Shown here: positions 1 to 5,016 of the stretch, in pieces
How positions within the stretch are numbered: the stretch's first letter is position 1
Layout of the letters: every line of letters starts with the position of its first letter
Notes under the pieces: model-generated
Database searches by the model: none
What the model saw: the letters and a program-made list of their open reading frames with translations, nothing else
What the model was told of the DNA's origin: nothing
Origin: Planctomycetota bacterium
GTDB taxonomy: Bacteria; Planctomycetota; UBA8742; SKZP01
Length of the DNA: 5,016 nucleotides
NCBI GenBank assembly: GCA_007127275.1
Contig: SKZP01000273.1
Location: 1 to 5,016, forward strand
Direction: 5' to 3'
Made by a program: the position numbers and the translations under genes

Positions 1-2192
1 GAGATGCCGAGGTCGCTGGCGCGTTCGCGGTCGACGCGGAAGGCGAATTCCGGCTGGCCGGCCTCGGCGGACGTCGTCACGTCGGTCAGCCCCGGCACCT
101 CCTCCATCAACTCGGCAAGCCGGTCGGCGGCCGCTTGCAGCACGTCGTGGTTCGGGCCCTGCAACAAGAACTGCACCGGCTGCGAGGCGAATCCGCCACC
201 ACCGACGGGGGCAATCTCGGAGACGTCAACGGTCATCTGCCGAGGCAACTCCCCATCACGCTGCGCCTGGGCGAGCCGTTCACGCAATTCTTCGCGGACC
301 GTCGCTTCCCCCGGGCGCGTCCCCCACGGGGTCAGGGTAACGAAGAGTTGCCCGAGGTTCGCGCTTTGCTGCGCATCCCCGGCCACGGCGAGATATGTCT
401 CGACGACATACGGGTTCTCGCGAACCATTCGCTCGACGTCGTTGAGCACCGCTTCGGTTTGCCGCGGGCTGGCACCAAGCTCCGCGTCGAGGCGCACGTT
501 GACGTTGAACTCGCCGCGGTCGTCCTGCGGGGTAAACTCCGACTGCATGAACAGCGCCGCAAGGACAAGGCTCAGCACGAGCACGCCAAAGGCAATGCCA
601 ATGGTGGCCAGACGCTGCCGAATGGCGAGGCGCAGCACCCAGCGGTACCAGCGGTCGAGCGTGCTCAAGCCGAAATCAATGCGCCGCGCCACGGGGCCGA
701 GCTTGACGCGCCGGCGGATTACCGTCGAGCACAGCATGGGCGTAAGCGTCAGGGCGAGCGTGAGCGACCAGGCAATGGCCACGGCGACGGTGACGCCGAA
801 CTCGAAAAAGAACTGCCCGACCATGCCGGTCATCAATCCAACGGGCACGAACACCGCCATCAGCACCATGCTGACGGTAATGATGGCGAAGCCAATTTCT
901 TGCGAGCCGTCGAGAGCGGACTGCATGCGGGTCTTGCCGGATTCGTAGTGACGGTAAATGTTCTCCAGCATCACAATGGTGTCGTCGACGACGAGACCGA
1001 CGACGAGCGAGATCGCCAGCATGGTGACGTTGTTGAGCGTGAAGCCGAACGAATAAATGGTCGCCAGCGTCGCGAGGATGGAGGTGGGGATGATCACCAC
1101 GGCGACGAAGGTGAGGCGGCGGTTGAAGAGGAAGAAAAAAATCACGAAGAAGGTGAACGTCGCGCCAATGGCAATGTCGGTCTGTACGGCACCAATGGAA
1201 ATCTGCACAAAGTGCGACATGTCCTGGGTGACGAAGAGGCGGTAGCCCGTGCCGGTTTCGTCCTCGAACGCCTGAATCTCGTCGACCTCTGCCTTGACGC
1301 GCTCGGCGACCTCGACAATGTTCGTGCCGCTCAGGCGCTGCACGGTCAGGGCAATGGCCGGCTCGCCGTTGAAACGGGCAAGGGTGCGCTCGTCCTCGAG
1401 GCCGTCCTCAATGGTGGCGACGTGGCCGAGGCGGATGGGTGTGCCGTCGCGCTGGGCAAGGATCAGGGACTCGAAGTCGCGCACCTCGGAAAGGCGGGCG
1501 TCGGTCTTTACGGTCATTTCGCGTTTGAGCGCCTCCTCCTCGTAGCGGCCGCCGGGCACTTCGACGTTTTCGCGACGAAGTGCGCCAAGCACCTCCAGCG
1601 GCGCAAGGGCGTGCGCATCCAAGGCGTGCGCGTCGAGCCAGATACGGACCTCCCGTTCGCGGCCGCCAATGCGGCGCACCGTGCCGACGCCGTCGACCTG
1701 CTGCAGCCGCTCTCGCAAGGTTTCCGCATACGCCGTCACCTCGCGAATCTCCTCCGGGCCGGAGACAATCACCGAAAGGACCGGCTGTGCGTCGAGGTCG
1801 AGCTTCTCCACCGTTGGCGTCTCCGCATCCGGGGGCAAGAGCCGCAGCACCGTTTGGATACGGTCGCGCACGTCCTGCGCCGCGACGTCGACGTCGACGG
1901 TCGTTTCAAACTCAACGAATACCTGCCCAATCCCCTGCGAGGAAACGCTGCGCAACGCGCGAATCCCCGAGAGCGTACTGACCGCATCCTCAATGGGCTC
2001 AATCAGTTCCTGCTCGACAATTTCCGGATCCGCCCCCGGCAACTCGCTGGTTACCGTGATGATGGGAAACTCCACGTCGGGAAACAACGACACCCCAATT
2101 TGCGCGTTGGCGAGCAGACCAAAGAAGATCATCGCCACGGCAAGCATCACGGCCATCACCGGCCGTCGCACAAACAAGCGGGGCAAAAACAT
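1..2192 (-). CDS. RND (HAE1/AcrB-type) efflux permease, N-terminal 730 residues, partial at the left edge
   Basis: Inner-membrane proton-driven exporter of the resistance-nodulation-division superfamily; family members work as trimers with a periplasmic adaptor and an outer-membrane channel. The reading frame is open from the ATG at 2192 to the window edge. Seen in order: a short cytoplasmic start and 'FVRRP' (residues 7-11), TM1 (about 12-29), 'LFPDVEFP' and 'LPGADPEIVE' opening the first porter domain (36-60), porter/docking region to about 330, TM2-TM6 (about 338-485), TM7 (about 530-548), then the second porter half. TM4 has the proton-relay pair D403-D404 in 'VVDDTIVMLEN', matching AcrB D407/D408. 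The TM10 lysine would lie outside the window; AcrB-like proteins are about 1030-1050 residues, so roughly 300 are missing. The ATG is the only one near the conserved N-terminus, with an in-frame TAA 16 codons upstream and no clear Shine-Dalgarno. The sequence between D606 and N612 differs from AcrB's phenylalanine-rich switch loop. Family is certain; substrate is unknown. Confidence 0.95.
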   Translation of the reverse strand, partial: MFLPRLFVRRPVMAVMLAVAMIFFGLLANAQIGVSLFPDVEFPIITVTSELPGADPEIVEQELIEPIEDAVSTLSGIRALRSVSSQGIGQVFVEFETTVDVDVAAQDVRDRIQTVLRLLPPDAETPTVEKLDLDAQPVLSVIVSGPEEIREVTAYAETLRERLQQVDGVGTVRRIGGREREVRIWLDAHALDAHALAPLEVLGALRRENVEVPGGRYEEEALKREMTVKTDARLSEVRDFESLILAQRDGTPIRLGHVATIEDGLEDERTLARFNGEPAIALTVQRLSGTNIVEVAERVKAEVDEIQAFEDETGTGYRLFVTQDMSHFVQISIGAVQTDIAIGATFTFFVIFFFLFNRRLTFVAVVIIPTSILATLATIYSFGFTLNNVTMLAISLVVGLVVDDTIVMLENIYRHYESGKTRMQSALDGSQEIGFAIITVSMVLMAVFVPVGLMTGMVGQFFFEFGVTVAVAIAWSLTLALTLTPMLCSTVIRRRVKLGPVARRIDFGLSTLDRWYRWVLRLAIRQRLATIGIAFGVLVLSLVLAALFMQSEFTPQDDRGEFNVNVRLDAELGASPRQTEAVLNDVERMVRENPYVVETYLAVAGDAQQSANLGQLFVTLTPWGTRPGEATVREELRERLAQAQRDGELPRQMTVDVSEIAPVGGGGFASQPVQFLLQGPNHDVLQAAADRLAELMEEVPGLTDVTTSAEAGQPEFAFRVDRERASDLGI

Positions 2193-2230
2193 GCGCAGAG
2201 TCTCGTTGCCGACCAGGGGGGCTGACCGCG

Positions 2231-2262
2231 CGGTAAGTTAAGCGGCTGTGTAGCACTTACCG
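2231..2262. promoter_or_regulatory. Perfect 8-bp inverted repeat, candidate operator over the RND promoter
   Basis: CGGTAAGT at 2231-2238 is exactly repeated in inverse as ACTTACCG at 2255-2262, with a 16-nt spacer. The arms bracket the candidate -10 element and start site of the pump gene: one arm lies in the -35/-10 spacer, the other just after the predicted start. Two symmetric half-sites straddling a promoter are typical of dimeric repressor binding, and RND pumps are often controlled by TetR-, MarR- or MerR-type regulators. No regulator gene lies in the window, so the operator role is inferred. A hairpin in a longer transcript is the alternative. Confidence 0.4.
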
Positions 2263-2275
2263 AAATAATCGGCAA
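2247..2275 (-). promoter_or_regulatory. Candidate sigma-70-type promoter for the RND gene
   Basis: On the minus strand, TTGCCG (2270-2275) lies 17 nt from TACACA (2247-2252). The -10 is preceded by TGC, giving an extended -10 form. Matches are 4/6 to TTGACA and 3/6 to TATAAT. Transcription would start near 2240, leaving a leader of about 48 nt before the ATG at 2192. The spacing and the overlap with an inverted repeat support it; the weak -10 counts against it, and the organism's promoter consensus is not known. Confidence 0.35.
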
Positions 2276-2396
2276 TGGCCCACCGAGAGAGGGACCCGCC
2301 GTTGTGCAAGTTGCCGAAAACAAGACGTCGGTGCTGTTCGTCACGTCGAGCGAAACACCGCGCGTGGACTCGGTGCGGCACGTTCGCCACCGCCCC

Positions 2397-2428
2397 TTGC
2401 ACATTCTCCACTGCCATTGTTTATAAAC
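2397..2428 (+). promoter_or_regulatory. AT-rich palindrome with possible gluQ-direction promoter
   Basis: GTTTATAAAC (2419-2428) is a perfect 10-bp palindrome and an AT island in GC-rich surroundings. On the plus strand TTGCAC (2397-2402) lies 17 nt before TTTATA (2420-2425) or 19 nt before TATAAA (2422-2427), which could serve as -35 and -10. That would give a gluQ leader of about 235 nt. The -35 match is poor (3/6) and the spacing of the better -10 is long, so this is tentative. Confidence 0.25.
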
Positions 2429-2666
2429 GCCGCAGGTGCCCGGCATGCCACTCTCAAGTATCTCTAGCGGACGCCCAAGCGCTACGACGGCTTCGGACCG
2501 GAGGCGCACGCAGTGGCCCTCGAGCGGGGGGCGTATTCAGTCGGCCGCGGGCCGAGGTCGTTGCCCCACGGTAGGGCCGAGCGTTTGCTTCTGAAGAGTT
2601 GTACGTTGAAACGCCGGCCACGGGGTCGCGTCGCACCGTCTCCTCCCCCTTCTCCACGCAACCAGC

Positions 2667-3662
2667 ATGTACGTCGGCCGCCTCGCCCCGAGCCCTACGG
2701 GTTATCTGCACCTCGGCAACGCCCGCACCTTCCTCGTCACGTGGCTGCGCGCCCGCCAAGCCGGCGGCACGCTGATCATGCGCATGGAGGATCTCAACTA
2801 CCCGCGGGTGCAGCAAGAAACCGTGCGTGAGTCCTACGAAGACCTGCGCTGGCTCGGCCTCGACTGGGACTACGGCCCGCCCGACTCGCAACCGCTGAAG
2901 AGTGTAGCGCCGCACGGCTCCTACGTGCAAAGCGAGCGCTCCGACGTCTACCGCCGCTACCTCGACAAACTGGCCGCGCAAGACCTCGTTTATCCCTGTA
3001 CCTGCACCCGCAAGGACATCCTCGCCGCGCTCGACGCACCACACGACGGCGAAGAACCGCGCTACCCGAATACATGCCGCGGCCGCTGGAACAGCCGGGC
3101 CGAGGCGCAGGCGCAATCCGGCCGCAACGCCGCCCTACGCATGCGTGTCGAGCCGGGTGAGAGCACGTTCGTGGACCTCTTTCACGGTCCGCACACCGTC
3201 GACCTTTACGAAAGCAGCGGCGATTTCGTCGTCAGTACCCGCCTCGATCAACTGCCCTCGTACCACCTCGCCGTCGTCAGCGACGACATCGAGATGGGGG
3301 TCACCGAAGTCGTCCGCGGCGCCGACCTGCTGCCGACGACGCACCGCCACCTGTTGCTCTACCGCGCCTTCGGCATGGCCCCACCGAACTACTACCACCT
3401 ACCGCTGATGCGCGACACCGCCGGTCGCCGCCTCGCCAAGCGCGACGGCGACACCCGCATTGCCCACCTACGCAAGCAAGGCATTCCCGCCGAACGTGTC
3501 CTCGGCTGGCTCGCCTACACCCTCGGCCAGCAATCAACGCCGAGCGACCTTACTGTCGAGTCGCTGCAAGCGCAATTCGACCCCACGCGCATCCCCCGCA
3601 ACGAGATCCACCTCACAACCGCCGACCGCACCCACCTCGGCCTAGCAGAGCGTCAAGATTGA
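2667..3662 (+). CDS. gluQ: Glutamyl-Q tRNA(Asp) synthetase (GluQ-RS)
   Basis: Cytoplasmic GluRS paralogue that activates glutamate and attaches it to the queuosine at position 34 of tRNA-Asp, without needing tRNA for activation. The 331-residue product contains only the class I catalytic domain and lacks the anticodon-binding half of true GluRS (about 470 residues). Visible signatures: 'RLAPSPTGYLHLGNART' (residues 5-21) with the HIGH-type motif H15-L-G-N18; 'RMEDLN' (39-44); a zinc-binding set C111-x-C113 and Y133-x3-C137, the same CxC...YxxxC pattern as E. coli YadB; 'SYHLAVVSDD' (198-207) and 'VVRGADLL' (215-222) in the active site; and a KMSKS equivalent R255-L-A-K-R259. Length is slightly above the roughly 300 residues usual for the family. 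The ATG is set by 'MYVGRLAPSPTG', which starts where family proteins start. No Shine-Dalgarno is visible; the preceding 30 nt are pyrimidine-rich. It is divergent from the pump gene and monocistronic as far as visible. Confidence 0.95.
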   Translation: MYVGRLAPSPTGYLHLGNARTFLVTWLRARQAGGTLIMRMEDLNYPRVQQETVRESYEDLRWLGLDWDYGPPDSQPLKSVAPHGSYVQSERSDVYRRYLDKLAAQDLVYPCTCTRKDILAALDAPHDGEEPRYPNTCRGRWNSRAEAQAQSGRNAALRMRVEPGESTFVDLFHGPHTVDLYESSGDFVVSTRLDQLPSYHLAVVSDDIEMGVTEVVRGADLLPTTHRHLLLYRAFGMAPPNYYHLPLMRDTAGRRLAKRDGDTRIAHLRKQGIPAERVLGWLAYTLGQQSTPSDLTVESLQAQFDPTRIPRNEIHLTTADRTHLGLAERQD

Positions 3663-3742
3663 ATCCGTAGCTGTTGCGTCACGAGCGAAGGCCATGCACG
3701 GCAGAAAGGCAAGCATCGCAAACGAGCCCTCCGGAGCGCGAA

Positions 3743-3796
3743 TCCAAGTCGGCAACGACCTTATGAACTCGTGCATGAGGTCGTTGCCGGCTTGGA
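3743..3796 (+). repeat. Long inverted repeat forming a 23-pair hairpin, possible terminator or palindromic element
   Basis: Arm 3743-3761 pairs with 3778-3796 over 19 positions with one T/G pair (3749/3790). Pairing then continues inward with T/G (3762/3777) and three more Watson-Crick pairs, leaving an 8-nt loop (3766-3773). Both imperfect pairs are U·G wobbles in a plus-strand RNA but A·C mismatches in a minus-strand RNA, which favours function in the plus-strand transcript. It starts 81 nt after the gluQ stop, consistent with a 3' end structure, but no T-run follows, so it is not a canonical intrinsic terminator. A REP-like or MITE-like dispersed palindrome is the main alternative. Confidence 0.8.
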
Positions 3797-3867
3797 GGTA
3801 CTCACGTTGAGCCGCGCAGTCGACACCAACGCAGCAGAGTCGAGCTCAGTGGCCCCACCGACGGAAT

Positions 3868-3879
3868 CAAGCTAGCTTG
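3868..3879. repeat. Perfect 12-bp palindrome
   Basis: CAAGCTAGCTTG is its own reverse complement. It lies between the long hairpin and the tRNA promoter, about 105 nt upstream of the tRNA. It could be a protein-binding site or chance; no partner element shows which. Confidence 0.5.
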
Positions 3880-3946
3880 CGACACGACCTTCGAAACCTA
3901 CGAGCCCCACCGAAACAAAAAAGCAGTCAAGTTTTCCACCACTACC

Positions 3947-3975
3947 TTCAAGCGAAGCTCCCCAAATGCTATACG
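3947..3975 (+). promoter_or_regulatory. Candidate promoter of tRNA-Val
   Basis: TTCAAG (3947-3952) is followed after 17 nt by TATACG (3970-3975), preceded by TGC as an extended -10. The start would fall near 3982, only a few nucleotides before the mature tRNA 5' end at 3985. Position and spacing fit a stable-RNA promoter; the -35 match is weak (3/6), and a start farther upstream is possible. Confidence 0.4.
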
Positions 3976-3984
3976 CACCCACCC

Positions 3985-4058
3985 GCACGGGTAGCTCAGC
4001 TGGCTAGAGCGACGGCCTTACAAGCCGTAGGTCGTGGGTTCGAGTCCCACCCCGTGCA
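3985..4058 (+). tRNA. tRNA-Val, anticodon UAC
   Basis: A complete cloverleaf reads GUA (and, with modification, other GUN) valine codons. Acceptor GCACGGG (3985-3991) pairs perfectly with CCCGTGC (4051-4057), with discriminator A at 4058. The D stem is GCTC/GAGC (3994-3997, 4007-4010). The anticodon stem ACGGC/GCCGT (4012-4016, 4024-4028) encloses loop CTTACAA, anticodon TAC at 4019-4021. Variable loop AGGTC is followed by T stem GTGGG/CCCAC (4034-4038, 4046-4050) around TTCGAGT. Every stem is fully paired. The 3' CCA is not encoded (TCT follows), so a CCA-adding enzyme must finish it. It stands alone, not in a visible tRNA cluster. Confidence 0.97.
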
Positions 4059-4210
4059 TCTCCTGAGCCTGCATTAATAGAGGGTTGGAGTCGACCGGCC
4101 TTCTGCGGCTAAGCGACTTCATTTGTGCGGTGATCTTGCGCTGTGCGTCCGTACCGTTACGGTCGCTTCGTCTTCGGGACGTGGCGGCATTTGGGGGGTG
4201 CCGCGTTGGG
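4059..4210. other. Convergent spacer between tRNA-Val and waaA
   Basis: The 152 nt between the tRNA 3' end and the waaA stop carry no supported gene. Small symmetric pieces are present: ACCGT-T-ACGGT (4153-4163) and a 6-bp stem GCGGCA/TGCCGC (4184-4189, 4199-4204) around a G-rich 9-nt loop. The latter begins 7 nt after the waaA stop on the minus strand. It lacks a U-tract in either direction, so a terminator role for it is only possible. Confidence 0.4.
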
Positions 4211-5016
4211 TTAGTCTCCGCCGCCCCTTGCGGGTGCAATCAATTCTGCATTGGCGTCCCTACCTGTCAGCGTTTGCCGTAACGCCTCGGCGGTGCGGGC
4301 GGCGGCGCCGCGGCCGGCTTCGACGGCTTGTTGGGCGGCGGCGCCGAGGCGTTGGCGTTTGGCGTCGTCGTTGAGCAAGGTGCGCAACGCTAGCAGCAAC
4401 GACTCTTCGTCGGTGACTTGCCATGCGGCCCCTCGCTCGACGAGGTCGGCGGCGATGGTGTCGAAGTTGCGCATCAGTGGGCCGAACACCGTCGCCACTC
4501 CGAGCGCGGCCGGCTCGAGCGGATTTTGCCCTCCGCCTTCGGCGACCCCGGGCAGGCTTTTGCCGACGAAGGCAATGTCTGCCAGTGCGTATACCTCGAG
4601 CAGCCGCCCCATCACGTCGCCGAGCAATACCGCCTCTGCGGGCCAGTGCACCGTCGTCGCAGGTGCACTCGAGGAGGCGGACAACGCCGTGTCGAGCTCG
4701 GAGAGTCTCAAGCTGGGAACCTTTTGCGCCGCAAGGTATGCCGCCGGCTGTGGCTTCTCCGGGTGGCGCGGCACAATCACGAGCCGCACGGGCGTGTCAC
4801 GCTCCCGGCGCACGCGTTGCCAGCAGCGCACAAGCGGCTCATGCTCCGGGGGATGTGTCGAGCCGGCGACAATTACTCGCTCCGTTGCACCCACGCCGAA
4901 TGCGTCGCGCACGGCCTCTCGTCGCGTGTTTGCCGTTTCGTCCGGCGCCGCTGCCCCGTCGTACTTCACGCTGCCCACACAGTGGACGCGCTCGGCCGGC
5001 ACGCCGAGGTCGACGA
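4211..5016 (-). CDS. waaA: 3-deoxy-D-manno-octulosonic acid (Kdo) transferase, C-terminal 267 residues, partial at the right edge
   Basis: WaaA/KdtA transfers Kdo from CMP-Kdo to the lipid IV-A precursor at the cytoplasmic face of the inner membrane, starting the LPS inner core. The frame is open to the window edge and ends at TAA (4211-4213). Full proteins are about 420-430 residues, so the N-terminal membrane anchor and acceptor-binding domain lie outside; what remains is essentially the C-terminal GT-B nucleotide-sugar domain. Motifs in fragment numbering (residue 1 at 5014): 'GSVKYD' (14-19, the GNxKFD position), 'AGSTH' (50-54), 'VPRHPEK' (81-87), 'LGDVMG' (131-136), 'ALADIAFVGKSL' (143-154), 'GGGQNPLEPAALG' (160-172) and 'VFGPLMRNF' (176-184). 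FVGKSL replaces the commoner FVGGSL, and GGQN the commoner GGHN. A GTG at 5002 is internal: upstream codons continue the family alignment (VDLG), so it is not a start. Also called kdtA. Confidence 0.94.
   Translation of the reverse strand, partial: VDLGVPAERVHCVGSVKYDGAAAPDETANTRREAVRDAFGVGATERVIVAGSTHPPEHEPLVRCWQRVRRERDTPVRLVIVPRHPEKPQPAAYLAAQKVPSLRLSELDTALSASSSAPATTVHWPAEAVLLGDVMGRLLEVYALADIAFVGKSLPGVAEGGGQNPLEPAALGVATVFGPLMRNFDTIAADLVERGAAWQVTDEESLLLALRTLLNDDAKRQRLGAAAQQAVEAGRGAAARTAEALRQTLTGRDANAELIAPARGGGD

Larger units (their letters stand above)
2193..2666. other. Divergent intergenic region between RND gene and gluQ
   Basis: This 474-nt stretch separates two divergently transcribed genes. 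Open frames through it on either strand give low-complexity, arginine- or cysteine-rich translations that I do not recognise, and they overlap the real genes out of frame. No adaptor (membrane fusion protein) gene or remnant is visible, although RND permeases often sit just downstream of one. The region holds a candidate minus-strand promoter with an inverted repeat (2231-2275), an AT-rich 10-bp palindrome (2419-2428) and a pyrimidine-rich run just before the gluQ start. It is long enough for regulatory sites for both genes or a small RNA, but I see no defined RNA family. Confidence 0.6.
3663..3984. other. Intergenic region between gluQ and tRNA-Val
   Basis: The 322 nt between gluQ and the tRNA show no gene I can support. 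They contain a 54-nt hairpin (3743-3796), a 12-bp palindrome (3868-3879), two copies of GCCCCACCGA (3852-3861 and 3904-3913) and a candidate tRNA promoter (3947-3975). The stretch near 3914-3935 is locally A-rich compared with the coding regions, as expected upstream of a stable-RNA gene. Confidence 0.6.

Noticed and set aside
135..2225. A 696-residue open frame on the plus strand opposite the RND gene
   Set aside because: Its translation is a low-complexity series rich in H, N, G, R and D with no recognisable domain. It is an antisense by-product of the GC-rich pump gene, whose minus-strand translation matches a known family throughout.
2304..2402. GTGCAAG (2304-2310) and its inverse CTTGCAC (2396-2402) as a long-range inverted repeat
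   Set aside because: Seven matching positions separated by 85 nt are easily expected by chance in a spacer of this size.
2156..2509. A 117-residue minus-strand open frame that might be an adaptor remnant upstream of the pump
   Set aside because: It runs into the RND start out of frame, has no signal peptide or lipoyl/barrel pattern, and its cysteine- and tryptophan-rich composition looks non-coding.
2454..3116. A 220-residue minus-strand open frame opposite the gluQ start
   Set aside because: It overlaps the clearly recognised gluQ catalytic motifs on the other strand and shows no family resemblance; its codons mirror gluQ third positions.
3985..4210. tRNA-Val as an attachment site for an integrated element
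   Set aside because: No second copy of the tRNA 3' end and no integrase gene are present in the window, and a housekeeping gene (waaA) follows within about 150 nt.
3877..4239. Small open frames on both strands across the tRNA, with translations containing 'VAQLARATALQAVGRGFES' and 'VGLEPTTYGL'
   Set aside because: These are well-known spurious translations of tRNA sequence and its complement, not proteins.
4085..4282. A 65-residue plus-strand open frame after the tRNA
   Set aside because: It overlaps the end of waaA in antisense, has no Shine-Dalgarno and no recognisable domain.
4211..5002. Reading the Kdo transferase as a complete 263-residue protein starting at the GTG at 5002
   Set aside because: The codons upstream of the GTG continue the family sequence to the window edge, and the missing half corresponds to the whole N-terminal domain, so it is an edge truncation.
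1..5016. CRISPR array, insertion sequence, toxin-antitoxin or phage-defence system
   Set aside because: No regularly spaced repeats, transposase or integrase motifs, or small paired genes are visible on either strand; the window is occupied by housekeeping and efflux genes.

Overview
The window looks like chromosomal DNA from a GC-rich, Gram-negative, LPS-making bacterium. It carries an inner-membrane RND efflux pump and a Kdo transferase (lipid A/LPS core assembly), both of which imply an outer membrane. The phylum cannot be fixed from this much sequence. The 'FVGKSL' and 'GGGQNPLEPA' stretches of the Kdo transferase and the 'RLAKR' signature of GluQ-RS fit my memory of PVC-type (Verrucomicrobia-like) or deltaproteobacterial homologues better than enteric ones; this is a weak inference.

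Layout. (1) Positions 1-2192, minus strand: N-terminal 730 residues of a large HAE1/AcrB-type RND permease, running off the left edge. (2) Positions 2193-2666: a 474-nt divergent spacer with no convincing gene. It holds a candidate RND promoter overlapped by a perfect 8-bp inverted repeat, a 10-bp AT palindrome with a possible plus-strand promoter, and the untranslated leader of gluQ. (3) Positions 2667-3662, plus strand: complete gluQ, glutamyl-Q tRNA(Asp) synthetase. (4) Positions 3663-3984: spacer with a very long hairpin (23 pairs, 8-nt loop), a 12-bp palindrome and a candidate tRNA promoter. (5) Positions 3985-4058, plus strand: tRNA-Val(UAC), no encoded CCA. (6) Positions 4059-4210: short convergent spacer. 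(7) Positions 4211-5016, minus strand: C-terminal 267 residues of Kdo transferase (waaA/kdtA), running off the right edge.

The genes do not form one operon. The RND gene and gluQ diverge; gluQ and the tRNA run toward waaA. gluQ and the tRNA both serve translation, but GluQ-RS modifies tRNA-Asp, so the tRNA-Val next to it is not its substrate. The RND pump and waaA both belong to the envelope but are separate units.

I found no undescribed multi-gene system. The points most worth a second look are the long hairpin after gluQ, the inverted repeat over the putative pump promoter, the changed substrate-pocket/switch-loop region of the pump, and the lack of an adaptor gene upstream of the pump.
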